From: Sphingomonadaceae bacterium
Lineage (GTDB): Bacteria; Pseudomonadota; Alphaproteobacteria; Sphingomonadales; Sphingomonadaceae
DNA length: 64,000 nucleotides
NCBI GenBank assembly: GCA_030147805.1
Contig: JASBUR010000026.1
Span: forward strand, 1 to 64,000
Reading direction: 5' to 3'
The position numbers and the translations under genes are program-made. Under the pieces are notes generated by a model that saw nothing but the letters and a program-made list of their open reading frames with translations, searched no databases and was not told the DNA's origin. This document shows positions 19,773 through 29,007 of the stretch, piece by piece; the first letter of the stretch is position 1; each line of letters opens with the position of its first letter.

Positions 19773-20596
19773 CCGAAGATGATTGGCGTCAAATGATCGC
19801 TCCAAAAGACTTTCTGCATCGGCTCCGTCGCGACGAGGTCTTGCTCGGCACGTGGTCGATCATTGCCAATGCGACCATCGTTGAAATCATGTGCATGGCA
19901 GGGCTCGATTTCGTAATCCTCGACCTTGAGCATGGCGTTTATGATTTCGGCACCTTGGAAAACGCCATTCGCAGTGCTCAAGGCGCGGGAGCGGCCGCGC
20001 TCGTCCGTGTACCAGATCTAACGCCCGCGACGTTCCAGCGGGTGCTCGATCTTGGCGCGCAGGGAGTGGTGGTGCCTCAGGTGCGCTCTGCGGAGGACGC
20101 CGCGGACGCCGTCCGCTGCGCCAGGTGGTATCCCGACGGTGGGCGCGGCTATAATCCGTTCACGCGAGCATCGAAATATGCAGCGCCGCCCACTGTTAGC
20201 GGAAGCGATCTCATTTCCGGCCTACCCGCCGTAGCCGTGATCATCGAGAATATCGAAGCATATGAGGACCTGGGTGAGATCTGCGCGACACCCGGCCTCG
20301 ATGTCATCTATCTCGGGATCTACGATATGAGCTTGGCGCTTGGTTGCGACGGTGACACGCAGCATCCCAAGGTGCGCGCGTTTGTCGAGACGGCAGCGGC
20401 GCAGGTACGGAGCGCCGGCAAGACCTTAGGCATGATGGTACGCGACGACGTCTCGGCCGAATTTGCATTGAAACTAGGTGCCAGCATGCTGGTCTGGTCT
20501 GTCGACAGCCATATGATCTGGCGTGCTTTCCGGGGGCCGGTAGAGGCGATCTCCCGTCGAACCGAGCAAATCCAGCCAACGAAGGGTGACGTGTGA
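19751..20596 (+). CDS. HpcH/HpaI-type class II aldolase
   Basis: The 281-residue product matches HpcH/HpaI aldolases: FVILDLEHGVYD, then RVPD, GAQGVVVPQV and IIENIEA with the metal-binding Glu, and VIYLGIYDMSLALG. The family performs reversible pyruvate aldol reactions on varied aldehydes. ATG 19751 overlaps the preceding gene; an in-frame ATG at 19793 (MIAPKDFLHRL) is closer to the usual family start and may be the true one. It overlaps the ThDP gene by 4 nt. Two different pyruvate aldolases side by side in a sugar locus is unusual. The substrate is unknown. Confidence 0.8.
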   Translation: MAGSRHLTEDDWRQMIAPKDFLHRLRRDEVLLGTWSIIANATIVEIMCMAGLDFVILDLEHGVYDFGTLENAIRSAQGAGAAALVRVPDLTPATFQRVLDLGAQGVVVPQVRSAEDAADAVRCARWYPDGGRGYNPFTRASKYAAPPTVSGSDLISGLPAVAVIIENIEAYEDLGEICATPGLDVIYLGIYDMSLALGCDGDTQHPKVRAFVETAAAQVRSAGKTLGMMVRDDVSAEFALKLGASMLVWSVDSHMIWRAFRGPVEAISRRTEQIQPTKGDV

Positions 20597-22401
20597 TACG
20601 GGTCTCAGACTATATCGTCGATTATCTGCAATCCATCGAGACGACGCCCGCGTTTCTTCTTTCGGGTGGCGGCATGATGCACTTGATCGACGCCTTGGCG
20701 AAGGCCGGAATGCCCTATGTTTGCTGTCATCACGAACAGGCGGCTGCGATGGCAGCCGAGGCAGCCGCGCGGGTAACGGGCCGATTGGGCGTCTGCTACG
20801 CAACGAGCGGCCCTGGTGCGACTAATATCCTCACCGGGCTTGTCGGCGCCTGGCAGGATTCCGCGCCCGTCCTGTTTCTGACTGGCCAGAGCAAGCGGTC
20901 GCAGACCATTCGATCGGCACCAATGCCTGGATTGCGCCAGTTCGGCACATTCGAGGTCGATATCGTGCCGATCGTCTCTTCGGTGACAAAATTTTCGTAT
21001 TTCCTCGACGATCCGGCCGATGTTCGCTGGGTTTTGGAGAAAGCGGTACACTTAGCGACGACAGGTCGACCCGGACCTGTATTGATCGACGTGCCTCTCG
21101 ACGTACAAGGGGCGCTGATCGATCCTGCCACGTTGCAGGGGTACGAGCGACCCCGGCAGCTCGCGATTTCCCAAAGCGGCGTGGCTTCTGTGGTCGCGGA
21201 GAAGATCAGATCTGCGATGAGGCCTATCATTCTCGCCGGACACGGGGTCCGGTGCGGCGCTGCCATCGATCAGCTTCGCGCCGTTGTGCGTAAACTGCGA
21301 ATCCCTGTTGTGACGACGCAGCTTGGGAAGGATGCACTTCCCTACGAGGATCCTCTGTTCGTCGGACACAGTGGCCCGAAAGGCGACCGCGCCGGCAACT
21401 TTGCAATCCAGGCAGCCGACCTGATCCTTTCGGTAGGAAGCAGTCTTCATGCCCAGACGATCGGATACGAAGCAGATCTCTTCGCTCCGGGGGCGTTCAA
21501 GATTCAGGTGGATATCGAGAAGCCGATCCTCAATCGGGGCGACGTTCCCGTCGACATGCAGATCGAGATGGACGTCGGCGAGTTCCTCACGTTGCTTGGC
21601 GCCGAACCAAACGCGGCGGCTTCGCATGACGACTGGATTGAGCTTTGTGCCGGCTGGAAAGAACGCTTCGCCGTCAGGCTCGAGCCGCATGATGTCTCGA
21701 CCGATGAAATAAACTTCTACGAACTCGCAGACGCGCTCAGCCATGTGCTGCGGGGGAGCGAGATTGTTGTCACTGACGCCGGTTCGGCCTTCTATGTGCT
21801 CGGACAGGCGTTTCGGTGCCGGCCGGATCAGCGGTACATCGTATCCGGCGCACTCGGCGCCATGGGCTATTCGTTGCCTGCCGCAATCGGCGCCGCTGCA
21901 GCATCGCTAGGCCGGACCGTGATCTGCATAACGGGCGATGGGTCGTTACAAACCAATATTCACGAGCTGCAAACGCTTGCGCACCACGGCTTCAATGTGA
22001 AGGTCGTAGTCGTCGAGAACGATGGCTATGCGTCGATACGCAATACTCAGCTGGGGTTCTTTAAGGGACGGCTGATCGGGGCAAGCCCGGATAGCGGTGT
22101 GTCGATCCCGCCGGTCGCCAAGATTTCGGAGGCATATGGCTTGCCGTTCCTGCTCATCAATGATCGGTCCAAGATGGTCGACCAGCTGATTACCGCGATT
22201 GCTGAGGAGGGCCCGTACATGATTGGCGTGCGCGCACAGCCGAAGCAGGTGATCATCCCCACGGTGAGTTCACGACAGCTACCGGGCGGCGGCTTGAGGT
22301 CAAATCCGCTGCACATCATGCATCCGCTCCTTGACCCTGAATTGATCGAGCGGGAGCTTGGCGCGCTGCTACCGGTCGGCACGCTCGGTGCGGTCGAATG
22401 A
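20593..22401 (+). CDS. ThDP-dependent lyase, acetolactate synthase-like (YerE-like role)
   Basis: The 602-residue protein has the three domains of the acetolactate synthase family. Glu48 (HHEQAAAM) is the residue that activates ThDP, and the cofactor motif GDGSLQTNIHELQ lies at about 447-459, with the ENDGYAS metal ligand near 476. YerE of Yersinia, a relative, decarboxylates pyruvate and adds the two-carbon unit to C4 of CDP-3,6-dideoxy-4-ketoglucose, the sugar made by the genes just upstream. I infer that this enzyme adds an acyl branch to the same sugar. The donor may be pyruvate or a longer 2-oxo acid from the neighbouring aldolases. GTG 20593 overlaps the upstream stop by 4 nt. Confidence 0.8.
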   Translation: MIRVSDYIVDYLQSIETTPAFLLSGGGMMHLIDALAKAGMPYVCCHHEQAAAMAAEAAARVTGRLGVCYATSGPGATNILTGLVGAWQDSAPVLFLTGQSKRSQTIRSAPMPGLRQFGTFEVDIVPIVSSVTKFSYFLDDPADVRWVLEKAVHLATTGRPGPVLIDVPLDVQGALIDPATLQGYERPRQLAISQSGVASVVAEKIRSAMRPIILAGHGVRCGAAIDQLRAVVRKLRIPVVTTQLGKDALPYEDPLFVGHSGPKGDRAGNFAIQAADLILSVGSSLHAQTIGYEADLFAPGAFKIQVDIEKPILNRGDVPVDMQIEMDVGEFLTLLGAEPNAAASHDDWIELCAGWKERFAVRLEPHDVSTDEINFYELADALSHVLRGSEIVVTDAGSAFYVLGQAFRCRPDQRYIVSGALGAMGYSLPAAIGAAAASLGRTVICITGDGSLQTNIHELQTLAHHGFNVKVVVVENDGYASIRNTQLGFFKGRLIGASPDSGVSIPPVAKISEAYGLPFLLINDRSKMVDQLITAIAEEGPYMIGVRAQPKQVIIPTVSSRQLPGGGLRSNPLHIMHPLLDPELIERELGALLPVGTLGAVE

Positions 22402-23345
22402 CACCGGCTTCCAATTTGCCGGTCGCGGTCTTGGGTGCAACAAGTCGCATGGCGATGGACTTCGTGACGATCGCGGCCCGGGAGGGCTGGAAATTTTCCC
22501 TATTTTCGCGACGTGCGACCGCTGTCGATACTTTTCTCCAGGCTCTTAGCTTGCCGCGTGCATGGAATGCCGGCTCGTTTGCTGAATTCGCGGGAACGCG
22601 AAATCATCGCTACCGTGCGGTCTTAAATTTCGTAGGTGTTGGCGATCCGGCGCGGGCCAAAGAGATGGGATCTGCAATCTTCGATGCTTCGCGCGAAATC
22701 GATGCGCTGGCGCTTCAATATGCGGAAGTGCATACCGATGTTCCTTACATCTTTCTCAGTAGTGGTGCAGCGTATGGCAGGTCCTTTGACGAACCTGTAT
22801 CTGAAAATAGCATGTCAAAATTGCCGATCAATGCACTTGACCCTAAAATGTTCTATTCGGTTGCAAAAGTTTACGCTGAGGCGCTTCATCGGGCGGCAGA
22901 TCGCTCATGGATCATAGATATCCGGATATTTAACTACATTAGTAGAAGAATTGATTTAAATTCAAGATTTTTTATAGCAGAATTGATTAATTCCATTAAA
23001 ACGAATGTCACATTTATTACGACAAAGGATAATATGTGGAGAGATTTTCTCCACCCGGAAGATTTCTTCAGATTAATCGACTCATGTATAAATGTTGCTA
23101 ATCCCATAAACGCCCCCATCGATGCGTATTCCTTATCTCCTATAGATAAGTCGTCAATTATAAATGCAATGATAGAACGTTATGGTTTAAGGGTGGAATA
23201 CATGCCGACTGTTGACAATATAATCGATGCAACGGGTAAGAAGAACGTGTATTATTCTAATAATCGCCGTGCCGCTGAAATCGGATATCACCCAACCCGA
23301 TCATCACTGAGCGGATTATTGGAAGAATGCGACCATATAATTTAG
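22398..23345 (+). CDS. NAD(P)-dependent SDR, putative branched-sugar reductase/epimerase
   Basis: The 315-residue product has an SDR layout: N-terminal VLGATSRMAMD in place of the usual TGxxGxxG, FLSSGAAYGR, and YSVAKVYAEAL as YxxxK. It is overlapped by the ThDP gene (ATGA), so it probably acts on that product, for example reducing the branch carbonyl or the 4-keto group. Base composition changes sharply inside the gene: from about 22850 it becomes AT-rich and stays so into the next gene, a mosaic joint. The exact reaction is unknown. Confidence 0.65.
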   Translation: MTPASNLPVAVLGATSRMAMDFVTIAAREGWKFSLFSRRATAVDTFLQALSLPRAWNAGSFAEFAGTRNHRYRAVLNFVGVGDPARAKEMGSAIFDASREIDALALQYAEVHTDVPYIFLSSGAAYGRSFDEPVSENSMSKLPINALDPKMFYSVAKVYAEALHRAADRSWIIDIRIFNYISRRIDLNSRFFIAELINSIKTNVTFITTKDNMWRDFLHPEDFFRLIDSCINVANPINAPIDAYSLSPIDKSSIINAMIERYGLRVEYMPTVDNIIDATGKKNVYYSNNRRAAEIGYHPTRSSLSGLLEECDHII

Positions 23346-23363
23346 ATAACGCAATAAGGTAAA

Positions 23364-24362
23364 ATGAAAATACTATCCATATCGATACCTACTTACAATC
23401 GAGCAGATAAACTCGAGCAGACTTTATCATGTCTAATTAATCAAATTATTGTTGATAATTTATCAGATGATGTAGAAATTGTTGTATCCGATAACGCCTC
23501 AACGGATATGACGCCCCACGTGTGCGAAAATAATAAGTTTCAAAGTGGCAATGTGCGCCTAGTCTACAGTAGAAACTCAGAAAATGTTGGATTTGATAGG
23601 AATGTAGACCGGGCTATTCGGATATCGAATAGTGTCTATGTCTGGACCTTGTCTGACGATGATGTCATTTATCCAGGAGCAGTGAAGCAAATTTTGGATG
23701 CCGTGCGAAGTCGGGATCTCCAATTTGCGTTCGTAAACTATGAGGTGCTTGTCAACGATCGCATTATTCCTTCGCGCTATGGGAGTGGGGCACTCGCAGA
23801 AATTCCCGCCCGCGACGTCCTCGCGCGAATATCGTTCTCTAATAGCTTGATCAGTTCATGTGTCTTCAAGCGCGAGGCCTGGGTGCGGAGCTTGCCAGAG
23901 CGATTTTTCGGTTCGCTTTGGATCCACTTCCATATGGCTGCCGCAGTCTTGCTGTCCGGGAATGCGCTAATCCTCGGGCGGCCTCTTTTTGCACAAAAGC
24001 AGGATAGTCTCGAGCGTTCACGCGCTGAGCGGAAGAACGCGGACACCAACAGCGTCGAGTTCTACATGCAGGCACATCTCAACTTCCTTGCGTTCGTTGC
24101 CACGTTACGCGCAAATGGTCACAGCTATGCGACCGCGCAACATGCCGACCGCATTGCTCGCCGCGAGGATGTGCATCAGGTAATAAATTACAAGCTTACG
24201 ACGGATTGCTACGCTCCGATACAGATCGCCCGAACCTGGCAGGCGCTCGGACGTTACCGTTCGGACTCTGCGCAGTTCTGGCTACTTCTCACGCCCATGT
24301 TGCTCATGCCGGGCTCACTCTATCGTCTGGCGCGATCACTTCGCCGCCGTATGCGAAGCTGA
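23364..24362 (+). CDS. Glycosyltransferase family 2
   Basis: The 332-residue product starts with a GT-A domain: SISIPTYNRADKLEQTL (about 5-21), VVSDNASTDMT with the first nucleotide-binding Asp, and WTLSDDDV with the DxD metal site. These mark an inverting GT2 enzyme acting on the cytoplasmic face. The N-terminal half is AT-rich and the C-terminal half GC-rich, continuing the mosaic of the previous gene. AAGG precedes ATG 23364. It is followed 1 bp later by the flippase. Donor and acceptor are unknown. Confidence 0.85.
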   Translation: MKILSISIPTYNRADKLEQTLSCLINQIIVDNLSDDVEIVVSDNASTDMTPHVCENNKFQSGNVRLVYSRNSENVGFDRNVDRAIRISNSVYVWTLSDDDVIYPGAVKQILDAVRSRDLQFAFVNYEVLVNDRIIPSRYGSGALAEIPARDVLARISFSNSLISSCVFKREAWVRSLPERFFGSLWIHFHMAAAVLLSGNALILGRPLFAQKQDSLERSRAERKNADTNSVEFYMQAHLNFLAFVATLRANGHSYATAQHADRIARREDVHQVINYKLTTDCYAPIQIARTWQALGRYRSDSAQFWLLLTPMLLMPGSLYRLARSLRRRMRS

Positions 24363-24363
24363 G

Positions 24364-25614
24364 ATGAACGTTGTCGCGCTCGGCTTCCGGCTGGCATCCG
24401 GTGGCGCGCGTTTCCTCTTTGTTATATATCTTGCCCGCTTCGCTACACCAGAGTTAATCGGCGGCTTCGGTCTTATCGCCACACTTACCATTCTGTTCAC
24501 GCAACTCGCGGGCCTGGAACTCAATCAGGTGGTGGGGCGGCGTCTGCATGCGCACCCCTGGCCCGTCGTGAGCATGGATCTCGCGCGCCAACTGCGTCTG
24601 ATGCTAATCGCCCATCTAGTCTTAGTTGTCGGCTTCGTAATTACTTATTCTAGCGGCTATGGTAAATTGGCACCTGCGATCGGAGCAATTCTCGTACTTG
24701 AGCATCTTGTTACAGAAGTGTACCGCATTCTTGTTCTGCTAATGCGTACCGCGCTTGCGTCATTTATCCTCTTCACCAAGAACGTGACGTGGATGTTGCT
24801 CTACTTGGTCGCCGTCCACGCCATGCATCTGCAACAGTCGTTGAGCTTGCTAGTGCTGGTATGGCTCGGCGTGCTCGCTATCGTCTCGATCGCAATCGCC
24901 TTCGCGCTTCATCGGAGCGGCCTACTCCGGCAACTCCTCGTATCCCCCACGGACGCGAAGGCCGCGCTTGCAATGCTCAAGGAAGCGGCGCCGTTCATGA
25001 CGTCCGCCCTTGCGATTGGTCTTGCCAGCACGTTCGATCGGCTTGTGATAGAAGCATCGTTCACGACAGCGCAGTTCGGTGTTTATTTCTTCTACTTCAC
25101 GTATGCATCGGCGATATCTCTATTGGTGACGTTCACGATTGGGGCGACGGTTGGACCGCGTTGTATAAAGGCTTATACGTCCGGGAATGCTGCCCTCTTT
25201 CGCCACGAGCGGCGGCGGGCCGGACAGCTTTATGCGGCCGTATCAGCGGCAACCGCGCTGGCCTTGGCATTGGCCGCGCAACCTGTGATCTCACTGTTGA
25301 AGAGTGAGGAGTATCTCGCTTACGTTCCAGCGCTCTATTTTATCTTGATATCTCAGGCCGTATTCGTGAACTTTGATCCCATGAAAATAGATCTTTATTT
25401 GTCGCGAAAAGATGCGGCGCTAATGGTATCTAATATATTCTACCTGATTGCTGTAATATTTTCAGTAGTAAGTTTGAGCTATTTCGGAAACATAAATATT
25501 GTGGCTTTTGGAGTACTCGCTTCTACTTTTGCTGGCTATGTCTTCTTTAAGACTAAGATGGGGGTTGTATTCGTGGAGGCGGTCAGCCGTTATCGGGGGG
25601 ATCGACGACGATGA
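24364..25614 (+). CDS. wzx: Wzx-type polysaccharide flippase
   Basis: The 416-residue protein has about 12 hydrophobic segments and no soluble domain, in the MOP-superfamily Wzx style (LARFATPELIGGFGLIATLT near the N-terminus). It would flip undecaprenyl-linked repeat units across the inner membrane. It sits between a GT2 and the Wzy-like gene, the usual context. It overlaps the polymerase start by 4 nt. GC is high in the first 1 kb, then falls towards the 3' end. Confidence 0.8.
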   Translation: MNVVALGFRLASGGARFLFVIYLARFATPELIGGFGLIATLTILFTQLAGLELNQVVGRRLHAHPWPVVSMDLARQLRLMLIAHLVLVVGFVITYSSGYGKLAPAIGAILVLEHLVTEVYRILVLLMRTALASFILFTKNVTWMLLYLVAVHAMHLQQSLSLLVLVWLGVLAIVSIAIAFALHRSGLLRQLLVSPTDAKAALAMLKEAAPFMTSALAIGLASTFDRLVIEASFTTAQFGVYFFYFTYASAISLLVTFTIGATVGPRCIKAYTSGNAALFRHERRRAGQLYAAVSAATALALALAAQPVISLLKSEEYLAYVPALYFILISQAVFVNFDPMKIDLYLSRKDAALMVSNIFYLIAVIFSVVSLSYFGNINIVAFGVLASTFAGYVFFKTKMGVVFVEAVSRYRGDRRR

Positions 25615-26831
25615 TCTATGCAGGGAGAGGGGCGGCAGCAACGCCTACAAGCCAGCCTAGGGATAGCCGAGTGATTCTTGGCATCTTGATAGGTTGGCTA
25701 TTTATATCTTCTGTATACTATATAGATAATCTGTTTACGCCCCGATTTAATCTAAATTATGAAGAGGGGTTTTATCATAAGGCGGCTAAATACATATTCT
25801 GCACAATAATTAGCGTTTATGTGATTCACCATACAAAAAATTACATTCTAGGACTATTGTGCGTCATTCTCGGACTGTTCGCGGCCGCGCCGCTGATGAC
25901 CGGGGAGGCGCTCGGCGTCAGCGCGGTCTCGATGTTGATCATCGCTACAATGTCTGGTTGGGTGGGCCTTCTTCAGGCATATCAGGGTAACATAGCACTT
26001 ATTTCGCGGACTATCATTCTTAGCGGAATCGTGGTTGCTGCATTTTCTGCTGTAGAGGTAACAGTTTTATCGCTTTTGTTCGAATCCTATTGGAGATCTA
26101 CGGGCGGTATGAGGTCAATATCGACATTATTCAATCCAAACAATATGGGATTGTATATTGGCACGTGCATCATATTATTGATGTTTGACAAAATGGGTCT
26201 AGCGCGTAAGTTATGTCTTGGATGTTTTCTTGCCTTTCCGTTTTTCGCAAGCGGATCTCGTACTGCATGGTTGGCTCTTGCGGGGGCCCTTTTGCTGTCC
26301 GCTATATTCAGTCCTAGACTTCGGTGTCGGGTGCTTAGATTGGGAATGGGCAATCTGGCTGCTTTGGTGACCCTCGCTGTTGCCGTTTGCGGAGGTGTGG
26401 TAGTCTATAATATTATGACCGCCGATGTGGATATAGAAAGCGTGAATCGTGGTGTCGATCTTTACACAGCGTCGATACGATGGGAGAATTTTATTAAATT
26501 TATTTATGAAGTCGACCTAAGTATTATTCTTCCTGATATTTATAAGGTTCGAGAGGGACTAGTGCAGGACAATTTCTATCTAATGATGATAAATTCTCTC
26601 GGACTAATCATGCTCTCAATACTAATTATGTTCCTTGCCCTCATCTTCGATTTTCGAAAAAATGTCAGTGACGGTGTTTTTCCTTGGGTAATCATATTAT
26701 TTTATTATCTGATTTCTGGATTTTCAGGTTCGTTTCTGAACTCCTTTCCAAACAATCAGTTGTTTTTCTTATCGGCGGGGGCGGTTTTGGTTATGGCGCG
26801 GGGTCGCTGGGCCCGTTCGATGCGCGTTTGA
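25611..26831 (+). CDS. wzy: Wzy-like O-antigen polymerase/ligase family protein
   Basis: The 406-residue protein has about ten membrane segments and a large loop near residues 265-325. The motifs TLFNPNNMGLYIG and GSRTAWLALAG are typical of the Wzy_C/O-antigen ligase fold. Next to Wzx and with a Wzz upstream, polymerase is the better guess than WaaL ligase. The DNA is the most AT-rich of the window (codons such as ATA and TTA are common), as is usual for wzy genes, and suggests foreign origin. Confidence 0.75.
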   Translation: MIYAGRGAAATPTSQPRDSRVILGILIGWLFISSVYYIDNLFTPRFNLNYEEGFYHKAAKYIFCTIISVYVIHHTKNYILGLLCVILGLFAAAPLMTGEALGVSAVSMLIIATMSGWVGLLQAYQGNIALISRTIILSGIVVAAFSAVEVTVLSLLFESYWRSTGGMRSISTLFNPNNMGLYIGTCIILLMFDKMGLARKLCLGCFLAFPFFASGSRTAWLALAGALLLSAIFSPRLRCRVLRLGMGNLAALVTLAVAVCGGVVVYNIMTADVDIESVNRGVDLYTASIRWENFIKFIYEVDLSIILPDIYKVREGLVQDNFYLMMINSLGLIMLSILIMFLALIFDFRKNVSDGVFPWVIILFYYLISGFSGSFLNSFPNNQLFFLSAGAVLVMARGRWARSMRV

Positions 26832-26867
26832 GCTCAAGCGGTTAGGATGGGTTTGGAGGCCCTATAA

Positions 26868-27848
26868 ATGTCTAAGATTCTCGTGACGGGAGCTGATGGT
26901 TTCATCGGATCCCATCTTACCGAACTTCTGGTCGAGCAGGGGCATCAGGTTCGTGCGCTCGCTCAGTACAACTCGTTCAATTTCTGGGGCTGGCTCGAGG
27001 ATGTGAGTTGCCGTGATGACATCGAGGTTATCAGCGGCGATATCCGCGATCCGGACGTTTGCAACCGCATTACGCGCGGTGTCGACACGGTCTTCCATCT
27101 CGCGGCATTGATCGCGATCCCCTATTCCTACGAAGCGCCTGACAGCTATGTGGCGACCAACATCGATGGCACGGTGAACATCTGCCGCGCGGCGATCGCC
27201 AACGGTGTGCGGCGCGTGGTCCATACTTCGACCAGCGAAGTCTACGGTACCGCACGCTATGTGCCGATCGACGAGGCGCATCCGCTCCAGCCGCAATCGC
27301 CGTACAGCGCCTCAAAAATCGGCGCCGATATGATGGCGATGAGCTATCACAATGCCTACAATCTGCCGTTGTGCATTGCCCGACCGTTCAACACCTACGG
27401 CCCACGCCAATCAGCACGTGCGGTCATACCCACCATCATCTCGCAAATTGCGAGCGGCGCGACGCGGATTCAGTTGGGAGACGTCTCTCCCACGCGCGAT
27501 TTCAACTATGTCCGTGACACATGTCGGGGTTTCATCGCGCTTGCCGAATGCGATGCAGCGATAGGCCAGACCGTCAATATCGGATCCAACTTCGAGATCA
27601 GCGTCGGCGACACGCTCGAGCTGATCCGCGAGCTTATGGGACGCGACGTAGAGTTCGTCACCGACGAGCAGCGGATCCGGCCGGAGAAGTCCGAGGTCTT
27701 CCGCCTGTGGTGCGACAACCGGCTCATCCGCGAGCTCACGGGCTATGACCCGGAGGTCGACATCCGCGAGGGCCTCAAGCGCACTATCGACTGGTTCGTT
27801 CAGCCGGGCAATCTCGCCCGCTACAAGCCGGGAATATACAATGTCTGA
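26868..27848 (+). CDS. legB: NDP-GlcNAc 4,6-dehydratase of legionaminic acid pathway
   Basis: The 326-residue extended SDR has GADGFIGSHLTELL (about 8-21), Thr/Ser in HTSTSEVYG, and YSASKIGAD as YxxxK. It matches the LegB group, which forms the 4-keto-6-deoxy intermediate from GDP- or UDP-GlcNAc. Gene order (LegB, C, G, I, H, PtmE, F) identifies the pathway. It starts a new GC-rich stretch after the AT-rich wzy. It overlaps legC by 8 bp. Confidence 0.85.
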   Translation: MSKILVTGADGFIGSHLTELLVEQGHQVRALAQYNSFNFWGWLEDVSCRDDIEVISGDIRDPDVCNRITRGVDTVFHLAALIAIPYSYEAPDSYVATNIDGTVNICRAAIANGVRRVVHTSTSEVYGTARYVPIDEAHPLQPQSPYSASKIGADMMAMSYHNAYNLPLCIARPFNTYGPRQSARAVIPTIISQIASGATRIQLGDVSPTRDFNYVRDTCRGFIALAECDAAIGQTVNIGSNFEISVGDTLELIRELMGRDVEFVTDEQRIRPEKSEVFRLWCDNRLIRELTGYDPEVDIREGLKRTIDWFVQPGNLARYKPGIYNV

Positions 27849-29007
27849 AACGGCGGCGATCGGTGACCTCGTCCGCTTCGTGCGCGACATCTATCGTCGG
27901 ACGGACTTCATCCCGCTCCACGAGCCCACCTTCGGGGGGAACGAGCGCCGCTATGTCGTCGAGACGATCGATGCCGGCGTGGTGTCGAGCGTCGGCGCCT
28001 TCGTCGGGCGATTCGAGGAAGACATGGCGCGCTACACCGGTGCGCCGCGCGCCGTGGCCGCGGTCAACGGCACCGCCGCGCTCCAGGTGGCGCTGCAATT
28101 GGCGGGCGTCGGCGCCGGCGACCTTGTGATCACGCAACCGCTGACGTTCATCGCGACGTGCAACGCCATCGCCTACTGCCAGGCCGAACCGATCTTCGTC
28201 GACGTCGACCGCGGCACGCTCGGATTGTCGCCCGCGGCGCTCGACGAATGGCTGACGGACAATGCCCTCCTCGACAACGATGGGTTCTGCCGCGCGAAGC
28301 TCGACGGGCGCATCATCCGCGCCTGCCTGCCGATGCACACCTTCGGCCACCCCGCCGATCTCGATGGCATCGTCGAAGTTTGCGCCCGCTGGCGGCTGGT
28401 GCTCGTCGAGGACGCGGCGGAATCGCTCGGCAGCCTTTACAAGGGCAAGCATACCGGCACGTTCGGCCGGCTCGGGACGCTTAGCTTCAATGGCAACAAG
28501 ATCATCACGACCGGCGGTGGCGGCATGATCCTGACCGACGAGTCGCTCGGCGCGCGCGCGAAGCACCTGACGACGACCGCGAAGCGTCCGCACGCATATG
28601 AATATTTTCACGACGAGGTCGGCTATAATTATCGCCTTCCCAACCTCAACGCAGCGCTCGGTTGCGCGCAGCTGGAAAAGCTCGATGAGCTGGTGACGGC
28701 GAAGCGGCAGCTTGCGGAGCGCTACGCAGCCTTTTTCGACGGAAGCGCCTATGAATTCGTCACCGAGCCGGCCGATTGCCGCAGCAACTATTGGCTGAAC
28801 GCCGTGATCTGTGAAGACCGCGATCAGCGCGATGCGCTTCTCCAGCAGACCAATGCCGCCGGCGTCATGACACGGCCGATCTGGACCCTGATGAACCATT
28901 TGCCGCTCTATCAGGCGGCGCGGCGCGGCCCGCTTCCAACGTCAGAATGGCTGGAATCACGCGTGGTGAACGTGCCGAGCACCGTGCCGCCAGAATTGCT
29001 TGCATGA
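27841..29007 (+). CDS. legC: LegC-type sugar-nucleotide aminotransferase
   Basis: The 388-residue PLP enzyme of the DegT/DnrJ/EryC1/StrS family adds the 4-amino group to the 4-keto sugar. Asp in VLVEDAAESLG and the PLP lysine in SFNGNKIITTGGGG (about residue 220) are present. LegC-group members have the PLHEPTFGGNERRYV start seen here. ATG 27841 overlaps legB by 8 bp, and the stop overlaps legG as ATGA. Confidence 0.9.
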   Translation: MSETAAIGDLVRFVRDIYRRTDFIPLHEPTFGGNERRYVVETIDAGVVSSVGAFVGRFEEDMARYTGAPRAVAAVNGTAALQVALQLAGVGAGDLVITQPLTFIATCNAIAYCQAEPIFVDVDRGTLGLSPAALDEWLTDNALLDNDGFCRAKLDGRIIRACLPMHTFGHPADLDGIVEVCARWRLVLVEDAAESLGSLYKGKHTGTFGRLGTLSFNGNKIITTGGGGMILTDESLGARAKHLTTTAKRPHAYEYFHDEVGYNYRLPNLNAALGCAQLEKLDELVTAKRQLAERYAAFFDGSAYEFVTEPADCRSNYWLNAVICEDRDQRDALLQQTNAAGVMTRPIWTLMNHLPLYQAARRGPLPTSEWLESRVVNVPSTVPPELLA

